Source: an uncultured Acidobacteriota bacterium
GTDB taxonomy: Bacteria; Acidobacteriota; Vicinamibacteria; Vicinamibacterales; UBA8438
Reading direction: 5' to 3'
NCBI GenBank assembly: GCA_913043805.1
Contig: CAJWMX010000200.1
Location: forward strand, 1-5,887
Length of the DNA: 5,887 bases
Position 1 is the first letter of the stretch. Each line of letters opens with the position of its first letter. Of the stretch, positions 1-5,502 are shown one piece after another. Under the pieces are notes generated by a model. That model searched no databases and had not been told where the DNA came from. It saw only the letters and a program-made list of their open reading frames with translations. Both the position numbers and the translations under genes were made by a program.

Positions 1-1834
1 TGGCGTGCGAGGTGACGGTCAGGATGCTCCCGTGGCCCAGGAGGCCGCCACGTCCCGGTTCCTCCAGCGCCACCTGTCGGAACTCACTGCCTCGTACCCC
101 GGCGATGCCGTAGTGCGTGGCCAGGCGTTCGTTCAGGAAGGTGTAGTCGGCGCTCAGCAGCTCGACCACACTGAGGTCCTCCCGAAGCACGTGCTGGAAC
201 AGCAGCTCGGTTTCACGCCGGAAGCCTTGGCGCAGGTCCTCGCCGAAGTCGGGAAACTCGTCCTCGTCGGGGCGAACCGCCGCGGCGTTTCGGAGGCTCA
301 GCCACTGACCGGCGAAGTTGGTGACCAGCGCTTCGGCGCGCGGGTCGCCGAGCATCCGCCGGGTCTGTGCCTCGAGCACGTCGGACTCGCCCAGCCGGCC
401 GTCGATCGCCAGATCCAGGAGCTCGTCGTCCGGAATGCTGCTCCAGAGGAAGAACGACAGGCGGGAGGCCAGCTCCAGGTCGGAGATCTCATAGGGGGCG
501 CCCGCCTCTAGTCCCTCCGGATCCTCCTCGACCCGGAACAGGAATTCGGGGCTGACGAGAAGACGTCGCAGGGCCAGCTCGATGCCACCATCGAATCCGT
601 TCGTCTCGGCGCCCTGATCGTAGAAGGTGAGGAGCCGGTCGACGTCGGCGCTGTCTACCGGGCGACGGAAGGCGCGTCGGGCCAGCTTCGACAGAATGTC
701 GCTGGCGCACCCCCGGGTGGCGACGGCATCGCCGAGCGTCGGCGAGCACGAGAAGATGCGCGCGCGGCTCGGCGTGTCCACCGCGGGCCTGGTGCCGCGC
801 GACTCGAAGGGGCCGGCGATGGTGACCGCTTCGACATACGGCATGTAGCGGGAGTCGCCGCCCGATCCTTCACCGGTGAAGGGGCGCAGATACAGCTTGC
901 GGCTCCGTTCCGGCGCGGCGGCGCTCTTGGCCAGGAAGGCGACACCCAACTGGTGCGGACCGGCGGGCACGCGCACCCGGACTTCACGCGGGTCCGCTTC
1001 GGTCGCGTATTCTCTCGCTCGCTGGCCAGGCTCGAGTCGTCGGCCGACGCTGAACAGCTCGATGCGCTCCCCATCCAGGGTCACCTCGAGCTGATGCTCC
1101 TCGATATAGAGCGGGCCGTCGGGCAGGACCGAGATGACGTATTCGGCGTCCTCGGGGAAGTTGTAGTCGATGAGCGTGCCGCCGCGGGTGCCGAACGGTA
1201 GGCCCGCAATGTGACGGTCCTGATCCAGGTCGGACGGGATGCGGAACGTCTCGGCAGTGGCCGACGGAACGGGAGAGCCGATCGCCAGTCGGCTGATCTT
1301 GCGGGCGGCGCCGAGGTAGCGCTCCATCGATGTCGGAGAGATACCCAGCACCCCAGCGATGTTGTCGAAGCCGTAGCTGGTGTCGTCGGCCGGCAGCAGA
1401 TCGCTGACGTCGACCTCCAGGTGCAGCAGATCGCGCACGACGTTCTGGTACTCGGTGCGGCTCAGTCGGTGCAACGCTTCTGTACGGCCCGGTCCGAGCG
1501 ACGCGGCGGCGGCCTGGTCGAGCTGGGCCTCGATCCACACGCGGAGGCCGTCGTAGGCCGCCGGTTCGGGGCGTGGTCTGGGCTGCGGTGGCATCGCACC
1601 CGCTCGGAGCTTCCGGATGACCTTTTCCCAGACCTCGGCGTGGCTGGAGACATCGCTGAGGGGGAGCCCTTCGAGCGACAAGCCACCCGTTTCGAGCCGG
1701 TCGTTGTGGCAGCTCAGGCAGTACCGGTCGACGAGTGCCGCCTGCGCCTCGTGCCCACCCGGTTGGGCGGCCAATGGCGCCGCGAGCACCAGCGACAGAC
1801 AGAACACAGCGCCGACGATGCGAACGTCCCTCAT
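1..1834 (-). CDS. Secreted DUF1592-family (planctomycete/acidobacterium-type) cytochrome c protein, 3' end cut by window
   Basis: Read on the minus strand, an uninterrupted frame runs from ATG at 1834 to the window edge (611 codons). It begins with a signal peptide (about residues 1-24, ending PLAAQ). A c-type heme site CLSCH follows (Cys39, Cys42, His43), with a likely distal Met81 in the family motif AGAMPP. A DUF1587-like segment (LHRLSRTEYQNVVRDLL, about 118-180) comes next. Then a beta-rich carbohydrate-binding-like middle region leads to a DUF1595-like stretch with ARRAFRRPV near residue 385 and LVSPEFLFRVE. A DUF1592-like stretch (YEISDLELASRLSFFLW, from about 447) and the start of DUF1588 (LLSADYTFLNERLATHYGI, from about 559) follow. 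The rest of DUF1588 and the usual DUF1585 tail lie outside the window. A weak GAGG lies 12 nt before the ATG. The protein is probably periplasmic or outer-surface and carries heme. Biochemical function is unknown for the family. Relatives in acidobacteria are often followed by a DUF1552 gene, which would lie beyond the left edge. Family call is secure, role is not. Confidence 0.93.
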   Translation of the reverse strand, partial: MRDVRIVGAVFCLSLVLAAPLAAQPGGHEAQAALVDRYCLSCHNDRLETGGLSLEGLPLSDVSSHAEVWEKVIRKLRAGAMPPQPRPRPEPAAYDGLRVWIEAQLDQAAAASLGPGRTEALHRLSRTEYQNVVRDLLHLEVDVSDLLPADDTSYGFDNIAGVLGISPTSMERYLGAARKISRLAIGSPVPSATAETFRIPSDLDQDRHIAGLPFGTRGGTLIDYNFPEDAEYVISVLPDGPLYIEEHQLEVTLDGERIELFSVGRRLEPGQRAREYATEADPREVRVRVPAGPHQLGVAFLAKSAAAPERSRKLYLRPFTGEGSGGDSRYMPYVEAVTIAGPFESRGTRPAVDTPSRARIFSCSPTLGDAVATRGCASDILSKLARRAFRRPVDSADVDRLLTFYDQGAETNGFDGGIELALRRLLVSPEFLFRVEEDPEGLEAGAPYEISDLELASRLSFFLWSSIPDDELLDLAIDGRLGESDVLEAQTRRMLGDPRAEALVTNFAGQWLSLRNAAAVRPDEDEFPDFGEDLRQGFRRETELLFQHVLREDLSVVELLSADYTFLNERLATHYGIAGVRGSEFRQVALEEPGRGGLLGHGSILTVTSHA

Positions 1835-1886
1835 CGATCGTGGGGTCCTCGACACAGCGGGCGGTCTACGGAGCGAGCCACGCGCT

Positions 1887-1915
1887 ATTTTGGGGTCTCG
1901 GCGCGAGTGTGTCAA
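1887..1915 (-). promoter_or_regulatory. Candidate sigma70-type promoter for the cytochrome gene
   Basis: On the minus strand a perfect TTGACA (1915-1910) is followed after 17 nt by CAAAAT (1892-1887, four of six matches to TATAAT). Transcription would start near 1880, leaving a leader of about 46 nt before the ATG at 1834. The sequence match and spacing are seen directly; activity is inferred. Confidence 0.5.
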
Positions 1916-1942
1916 TCGATTGCAGCCGCGAGGAACCGGCTG
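1913..1942. promoter_or_regulatory. Two adjacent palindromes between the divergent promoters (candidate operator)
   Basis: CAATCGATTG at 1913-1922 is a perfect 10-bp palindrome and overlaps the -35 box of the minus-strand promoter. Directly next to it, CAGCCG (1923-1928) and CGGCTG (1937-1942) form an inverted repeat around an 8-bp spacer. Their position between two outward promoters is what a shared regulator site would look like. Short palindromes also arise by chance, so this is inference. Confidence 0.3.
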
Positions 1943-1957
1943 TATTTCGGCCGTCGC

Positions 1958-1985
1958 TTGACACCGCCGTCGGGGCACGAATACT
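1958..1985 (+). promoter_or_regulatory. Candidate sigma70-type promoter for the propeller operon
   Basis: A perfect TTGACA (1958-1963) is followed after 16 nt by AATACT (1980-1985, four of six matches to TATAAT). A start site near 1992 would give a leader of about 31 nt that carries the ribosome binding site of the gene at 2023. It faces away from the minus-strand promoter, with 42 bp between the two -35 boxes. The whole stretch between the genes is only 188 bp. Confidence 0.5.
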
Positions 1986-2010
1986 TATGCTGCACTGACT
2001 ACTTCCGGAC

Positions 2011-2017
2011 GAAAGGA
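2011..2017 (+). promoter_or_regulatory. Ribosome binding site of the PQQ-like propeller gene
   Basis: GAAAGGA lies 5 nt before ATG 2023. It supports that start, which is also the one that gives a complete signal peptide. Confidence 0.65.
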
Positions 2018-2022
2018 CCGCC

Positions 2023-3414
2023 ATGTCGACTCGTCTGTGTCTCGCCGCCGCAGTGTTCGTCGCCGTCACCGTTCCGGCTCCGGCGGCCGACGCGCAGTGG
2101 ACCCAGTTTCGGGGCGCCAATGCGGGCGACGTCGGCGACGATCCCCGGCTGCCCGACACCTGGAGCACGACCGAAAACGTAGTCTGGAACGTCGATTTGC
2201 CCGGGTTGAGCTGGAGCTCGCCGGTGGTGTGGGAGAACACGATCTTCGTGACGTCCGCCATCAGCGCGGGTGAGGAGCCGGCCCCGATTCCGGGCCTGTA
2301 TGACCCTGGCGACGACAACGGCGCGACCCGCTCGGTCCAGAAACATCGGTGGGTGGTCTACAACATCGACTTCGAGACCGGCACGGTCAGGTGGGAGCGT
2401 GAAGTGGCGTCGGCGGCGCCCGAGATCGCGCGGCACATCAAGAACAGCTTCGCGTCGGAAACACCGGTGACCGATGGCCGGCGGGTGTACGCCTATTTCG
2501 GGAGTGTTGGCGTCGTTGGCGCGCTCAATATGAGCGGGGAGACTGTCTGGACCACCGAGCTTGGGGCGTTCGAGACCACCCTGGGGTTCGGCTCCGCCGC
2601 CTCGCCGGTCCTCCATGACGACCGGCTCTATATCGTCAACGACAACGTCGAGCAGTCGTTCATGGTGGCTCTCGATAAGAACACCGGCCGGGAGCTCTGG
2701 CGAGTGGAGCGGGACGAGCGCGGTCAGAACTGGGCCACGCCGTTCGTCTGGGAGCACGACCAGCGGACCGAGATCGTCACCGCCGGGACCCAAGGGGTCC
2801 GGTCATACGACCTGGATGGCACCCTGCTCTGGGAGATCCACGGAATGTCGGGGCTGACCATCCCGACCCCCTTCGCCAAGCATGGGCTGCTCTATATCAG
2901 CTCCGGGTACCCTGGCGGGGGCCTCAGGCCGGTCTACGTGGTCAAGCCGGGGGCGAGCGGAGATATCTCGATCTGGTCGGCGGACGACATGCGGACGGGG
3001 CTGTCGTCGGGTTTTCCCGGCACGAGGGCATCGTCGGACGCGATCGTCTGGGCATACCCGCTGCTGGGTACCTATAACACCTCGGCGCTGGTCTATGGCG
3101 ACCACTACTACACGCTGCTCGACCGAGGGTTCCTGGTGGCGCACGACGCTCGAACGGGAGAGGAAGTGTATGGCCGCCGACGCCTCGAGATCGGCAACGG
3201 GTTCACGGCGTCGCCGTGGGCCTACAACGGCAAGATCTTCCTGCTGAGCGAAGACGGCGATACGTTCGTGGTCCGCGCTGGGCCCGAATTCGAGATCCTG
3301 CACACCAACCCGCTGGAGGAGATGACGCTGGCGACCCCGGCGGTGGCCAACGGGAGTCTCATCGTGAGAACGCAATCGAAGCTGTATCGGATTGCCGAAG
3401 GAGGGCGACCGTGA
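2023..3414 (+). CDS. Secreted PQQ-binding-like beta-propeller repeat protein
   Basis: 463 residues. A signal peptide (1-24, likely cut after ADA) leads straight into WTQFRG (from residue 26), then LPDTWSTTENVVWNVDLPG and SWSSPVVW. This is the usual opening of the PQQ-like propeller proteins abundant in acidobacteria and planctomycetes. Blade-type repeats with a terminal tryptophan recur at GTVRW (Trp124), ETVW (Trp176), NTGRELW (Trp226) and DGTLLW (Trp270). Later blades include DARTGEEVYG and AYNGKIFLLSEDGDTFV. There is no CXXCH, so it carries no heme domain of its own. It is shorter than PQQ alcohol dehydrogenases (about 600 residues), and I see nothing that proves cofactor binding or catalysis. 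A scaffold or BamB-like binding role is as likely as an enzyme. It is the first gene of a two-gene unit: its TGA overlaps the GTG start of the LVIVD gene by 4 nt. Confidence 0.9.
   Translation: MSTRLCLAAAVFVAVTVPAPAADAQWTQFRGANAGDVGDDPRLPDTWSTTENVVWNVDLPGLSWSSPVVWENTIFVTSAISAGEEPAPIPGLYDPGDDNGATRSVQKHRWVVYNIDFETGTVRWEREVASAAPEIARHIKNSFASETPVTDGRRVYAYFGSVGVVGALNMSGETVWTTELGAFETTLGFGSAASPVLHDDRLYIVNDNVEQSFMVALDKNTGRELWRVERDERGQNWATPFVWEHDQRTEIVTAGTQGVRSYDLDGTLLWEIHGMSGLTIPTPFAKHGLLYISSGYPGGGLRPVYVVKPGASGDISIWSADDMRTGLSSGFPGTRASSDAIVWAYPLLGTYNTSALVYGDHYYTLLDRGFLVAHDARTGEEVYGRRRLEIGNGFTASPWAYNGKIFLLSEDGDTFVVRAGPEFEILHTNPLEEMTLATPAVANGSLIVRTQSKLYRIAEGGRP
3398..3404 (+). promoter_or_regulatory. Strong Shine-Dalgarno that fixes the GTG start of the LVIVD gene
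   Basis: AAGGAGG sits inside the last codons of the PQQ-like gene, 6 nt before GTG 3411. The same reading frame is open further upstream to an ATG at 3216. That longer version would run antisense to sense, out of frame through the upstream gene, and would bury the signal peptide, so GTG 3411 is preferred. Confidence 0.8.
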
Positions 3415-4409
3415 ACATCTCTGACCTGAGGCGGCCTAGCGCCGGCGCGCTAGCGGGGTTCGTCGTTTCCGCCACGCTGGCTGGGGGGGGCATGGCCCTC
3501 GCGCAGGAGACGCTGACCCAGGTCGGCACCATACCAGGTCCCGTCGAGCACGTCCGCGCCGTCGGCGACCTGGTGTATCTGTCCCATCACACGGTCCTTT
3601 CCGTGTGGGATGCCTCGAACCCCGCCGCGCCCGCGAAGGTGGGAGAGATTGAGTTCCCTGAGGAGATCTGGGGCTTCCGGGTGCGCGGTGACCGAGTCTA
3701 CGTGGGGGCCAATTTCTTCGGGGTGGGCATCGTGGACGTGTCCGACCCGTCTGATCCGGTGCTGCTCGGGGCGCACAAGACGCTGGGCCAGACCAAGATC
3801 GGCGCGGTCTGGGAGGACCGCGTCGTGTTGATCGACCACATGGAGGGGATGGTCATGGTCGACACCTCGGACGAGACGGCCCCGACTGGCGCCGGGTCGT
3901 TCTTTCTGGACGGGTATGCGCGTGACGTCGTGACGTCCGGCCACATGGCCTACGCGACCGATTCACCCACCGGTCTCTACGTCTTCGATCTCTCCTCCGA
4001 GGGTGAGCCGACACCGGTCGGCGTGCTGCACGCTCCGGGGGCACCCCGGGCGATCGAGGTGCAGCGGGAGACGGGTGAGCCTTCGGGCATTCTGGCCGGC
4101 GGGGGCGGCGGGCAGCTCCAGATCTACGACGTGACCGACCCGGCCGCCCCGATGCGGTCCGCCACCTTCGAGACTCCGGGGCGTGCCGGTCGAGTCGCGA
4201 TCTCGGGCGATCTGGTGTTTGTGGCCGACACCGACGCCGGCGTCACCATCGTCGATATTGCCGACCCGTCATCGCCGAGCGGGGCGGGGGCCTTTCAGAC
4301 CGATGCTCCGGCTCGCGACATTACGGCCACCGATACGCACGTGTTCGTGGTCGTCGGCGCGGGTGAGCGTCAGGAAGGCCCCACCGAGGTGCAGATTCTC
4401 AGCCGCTAG
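3411..4409 (+). CDS. Secreted LVIVD-repeat beta-propeller protein
   Basis: 332 residues from GTG 3411. A signal peptide covers about 1-31 (DLRRP basic end, hydrophobic core, cut after ALA). The rest is a run of LVIVD-type repeats whose signature aspartates lie at residues 67 (VWDASNP), 109 (IVDVSDP), 151 (MVDTSDE), 193 (VFDLSS), 240 (IYDVTDP) and 282 (IVDIADP). The spacing is 42, 42, 42, 47 and 42. The one longer step carries a glycine-rich insertion (LAGGGGGQL). The first strand (LTQVGTI) and the last (TEVQILSR) look able to close one further blade, suggesting a seven-bladed propeller. LVIVD proteins are usually surface or periplasmic and of unknown function. It is translationally coupled to the PQQ-like gene, so the two propellers are probably made together. 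An eight-G run in the signal-peptide codons (3483-3490) is unusual. Fold is well supported; role unknown. Confidence 0.9.
   Translation: MNISDLRRPSAGALAGFVVSATLAGGGMALAQETLTQVGTIPGPVEHVRAVGDLVYLSHHTVLSVWDASNPAAPAKVGEIEFPEEIWGFRVRGDRVYVGANFFGVGIVDVSDPSDPVLLGAHKTLGQTKIGAVWEDRVVLIDHMEGMVMVDTSDETAPTGAGSFFLDGYARDVVTSGHMAYATDSPTGLYVFDLSSEGEPTPVGVLHAPGAPRAIEVQRETGEPSGILAGGGGGQLQIYDVTDPAAPMRSATFETPGRAGRVAISGDLVFVADTDAGVTIVDIADPSSPSGAGAFQTDAPARDITATDTHVFVVVGAGERQEGPTEVQILSR
3483..3490 (+). repeat. Homopolymer G8 inside the signal-peptide codons
   Basis: Eight consecutive G residues encode the Gly-Gly-Gly of the LVIVD signal peptide. Gain or loss of one G would put the rest of the gene out of frame. 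It may be a slippage site, an assembly-error hotspot, or nothing. Confidence 0.9.
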
Positions 4410-5241
4410 GGGGTGCGACGAGCGCCCGGCCGCGTTCGATGAGGCTCGGCGTGTCGTCGCTCAGGCGAAACAGCAGGGCTCGATAGCCACTTTCCAGACG
4501 CTCCTCGAGAGAGGCGTCGTCGGCGGTCATCATGCTGGGGCGTCCGCTGGCTTCGGCGACCGACAGCACCGACCGCGCGCTGGCCTCGGCTACGGCGCGG
4601 TCTCCATCCAGGGCCGCCGTCAGGCTGCCGATACCGCACGCCAGCAGACTGAAGCCGTCCGTGTCCGCGATCAGCGCTCGGGCGGCGACCGCCTCCGGGT
4701 CTTCGACCATCAGCATCACGATGAACCGTCCGTCAGGGGAGGACGGCGACCAGACGTCGGCGCTCGTCGACGCCACCATCGCCACCAGTTCCGCCGCCTC
4801 GACGGCGTTTCGCACGTGGGGGAAGACGATGCCATCGGCGCCGGAGGCGACGACCGTCTCGATCCGGCCGCGCGTGAGTCTGGAGACCGCGCGGTCGAGC
4901 GGGGGGACCCGCACGACTAGAGCGGGGCGGGCGTCTGGGGCGACACGGGCGACCCCGGACGCCACCTCCCGCACCGTCTCGTCCTGATAACCCTGTTCGA
5001 GATTGAGGAAGAGGAAGTCGAAGACGCCGAGTCGGGCTAGCCGCTCGGCACTGTCGGACGAGTACCGGGGGCTGATCCGGGCGCCATTCGCATCGCGGGG
5101 CGGCGTGTCGCTAGGCAGGAAGATCCCGAACCCCGTGCCGCCGTCGGCCCACAGGTCGATCACTGCCGCTCGCGGCGGCTGCGCTTCGGACCCGGCTGAC
5201 AGGAGAAGCAGGCAGACGGGTAGCGCAATCAAGGAGCGCAT
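4399..5241 (-). CDS. Exported HpcH/HpaI aldolase-fold protein, probably catalytically degenerate
   Basis: 280 residues on the minus strand, ATG 5241 to TGA 4401-4399. An N-terminal signal peptide (about 1-20, cut near SEA|QPP) precedes a fold matching the HpcH/HpaI class II aldolase family. Recognisable parts are GIFLPSD (39-45), FDFLFLNLEQG (74-84), PALVVRVPP (106-114), ASGADGIVFPHVRNAVEAAELV (132-153), MVEDPEAV (178-185) and GIGSLTAAL (203-211). Compared with E. coli HpaI, recalled from memory, the catalytic arginine (Arg111) and one metal-binding glutamate (Glu180) seem kept. The active-site histidine is replaced by Gln83 and the metal-binding aspartate of the GPADLS motif by Ser206. The conserved glycine/arginine loop before the glutamate is missing. 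A true aldolase is normally cytoplasmic, so an exported binding or structural role is plausible. No good Shine-Dalgarno is visible, but a TAGAAT box lies 7 nt before the start. Its end overlaps the LVIVD gene by 11 bp, tail to tail. Confidence 0.82.
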   Translation of the reverse strand: MRSLIALPVCLLLLSAGSEAQPPRAAVIDLWADGGTGFGIFLPSDTPPRDANGARISPRYSSDSAERLARLGVFDFLFLNLEQGYQDETVREVASGVARVAPDARPALVVRVPPLDRAVSRLTRGRIETVVASGADGIVFPHVRNAVEAAELVAMVASTSADVWSPSSPDGRFIVMLMVEDPEAVAARALIADTDGFSLLACGIGSLTAALDGDRAVAEASARSVLSVAEASGRPSMMTADDASLEERLESGYRALLFRLSDDTPSLIERGRALVAPPSG

Positions 5242-5248
5242 GGAGCCG

Positions 5249-5254
5249 ATTCTA
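5249..5254 (-). promoter_or_regulatory. Candidate -10 box for a leaderless aldolase-like mRNA
   Basis: TAGAAT (five of six to TATAAT) on the minus strand ends 7 nt before ATG 5241, which would place the transcript start at or within a base or two of the start codon. No Shine-Dalgarno is present in that gap. The -35 region is weak (TTAGCC at 5279-5274, spacer 19). Leaderless expression is inferred. Confidence 0.35.
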
Positions 5255-5270
5255 CGCGCGGAGGGTGCGA

Positions 5271-5294
5271 GCAGGCTAAGAAAAACAGGCCTGC
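5271..5294. repeat. Small hairpin with T-rich/A-rich loop
   Basis: GCAGGC (5271-5276) and GCCTGC (5289-5294) can pair around a 12-nt loop holding a run of A residues on the plus strand. The run lies in the loop and not after the stem, so it does not fit an intrinsic terminator well. It may be chance. Confidence 0.3.
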
Positions 5295-5308
5295 CGGGCG
5301 CGCACGGC

Positions 5309-5330
5309 CAAACCTACAAGACCAGGTTTG
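5309..5330. repeat. 7-bp inverted repeat with similarity to the arms of the big palindrome
   Basis: CAAACCT (5309-5315) and AGGTTTG (5324-5330) pair around an 8-nt loop. The right half CCAGGTTTGTC (5322-5332) nearly repeats CCAGGTTTCTC at 5392-5402, where the large palindrome starts. It could be a remnant of a second copy of the same end sequence. Confidence 0.45.
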
Positions 5331-5358
5331 TCTCAAGCCAACGCACCGAAGTCCATGG

Positions 5359-5502
5359 AACCTAGGAGGCTGCTCAAATACCGGCCCGCTGCCAGGTTTC
5401 TCGCCGACACGGGTGCGTGGCAAGGCGCGACGAGGGAACAACCAGGCGGGTTGTGACCGATGAAGCAACGCCGCCACGCGCCCGTGTCGGCGAGAAACCT
5501 AG
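5359..5502. repeat. AACCTAG direct repeats flanking the palindrome region
   Basis: AACCTAG occurs at 5359-5365 and again at 5496-5502, followed by GAGG and AGG respectively. The copies bracket the palindrome and 28 nt to its left. The right copy overlaps the end of the right arm, so it may be a boundary signal of a larger element and not a clean target duplication. Seven bases can also repeat by chance. Confidence 0.4.
5394..5500. repeat. 107-nt palindromic element with 27-bp arms and a structured centre
   Basis: The arms 5394-5420 and 5474-5500 are inverted copies of each other over 27 bp with one difference (T5414 against G5480), which becomes a G-U wobble in plus-strand RNA. Inside, GGCG (5424-5427) pairs with CGCC (5469-5472). 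At the tip ACAACC (5438-5443) pairs with GGTTGT (5449-5454) around AGGCG. Two unpaired stretches remain: CGACGAGGGA (5428-5437) and GACCGATGAAGCAA (5455-5468). No T run follows either arm, so it is not a classic intrinsic terminator. From memory, the core (GCAAGGCGCGACGAGGG ... GACCGATGAAGCAACGCC) resembles a palindromic repeat scattered between genes in several high-GC environmental bacteria; I could not check this. It may be a MITE-like mobile repeat or a structured RNA. Confidence 0.85.

Larger units (their letters stand above)
5242..5498. other. Non-coding interval between two minus-strand genes
   Basis: No convincing gene lies here. The open frames crossing it on either strand are short, lack ribosome binding sites and encode arginine-rich low-information sequence. 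The space holds two small hairpins, the 107-nt palindrome and a possible -10 box for the gene to its left. Base composition is locally less GC-rich around 5275-5380 than in the neighbouring genes. Confidence 0.6.

Noticed and set aside
5..511. Plus-strand open frame of 168 codons at the left edge
   Set aside because: It is antisense to the conserved DUF1592/DUF1588 region of the cytochrome protein, whose frame is uninterrupted.
1211..2182. Long plus-strand open frame (323 codons) antisense to the cytochrome gene and running into the propeller gene
   Set aside because: It overlaps two well-supported genes and the divergent promoter region, has no recognisable domain and no good ribosome binding site. 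High GC content produces such frames.
1999..2793. Minus-strand open frame of 264 codons opposite the PQQ-like gene
   Set aside because: The plus-strand frame has a signal peptide, family motifs and a ribosome binding site; this one has none.
2803..3375. Minus-strand open frame of 190 codons opposite the PQQ-like gene
   Set aside because: Arginine- and histidine-rich translation with no motif, fully antisense to conserved propeller blades.
3216..3410. Upstream extension of the LVIVD gene to an ATG at 3216
   Set aside because: It would overlap the PQQ-like gene by about 200 bp in another frame and hide the signal peptide; the GTG at 3411 has an excellent Shine-Dalgarno.
4183..4920. Plus-strand open frame of 245 codons spanning the LVIVD and aldolase-like genes
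   Set aside because: It is out of frame with one gene and antisense to the other, with low-information sequence.
5394..5500. Intrinsic terminator interpretation of the large palindrome
   Set aside because: Stem is too long, the loop is long and structured, and no T run follows on either strand.
5394..5500. Integron attC site interpretation
   Set aside because: The ends do not carry the RYYYAAC/GTTRRRY core sites and there is no integrase or cassette array nearby.
5394..5500. CRISPR repeat interpretation
   Set aside because: There is one inverted pair, not a series of direct repeats with spacers.
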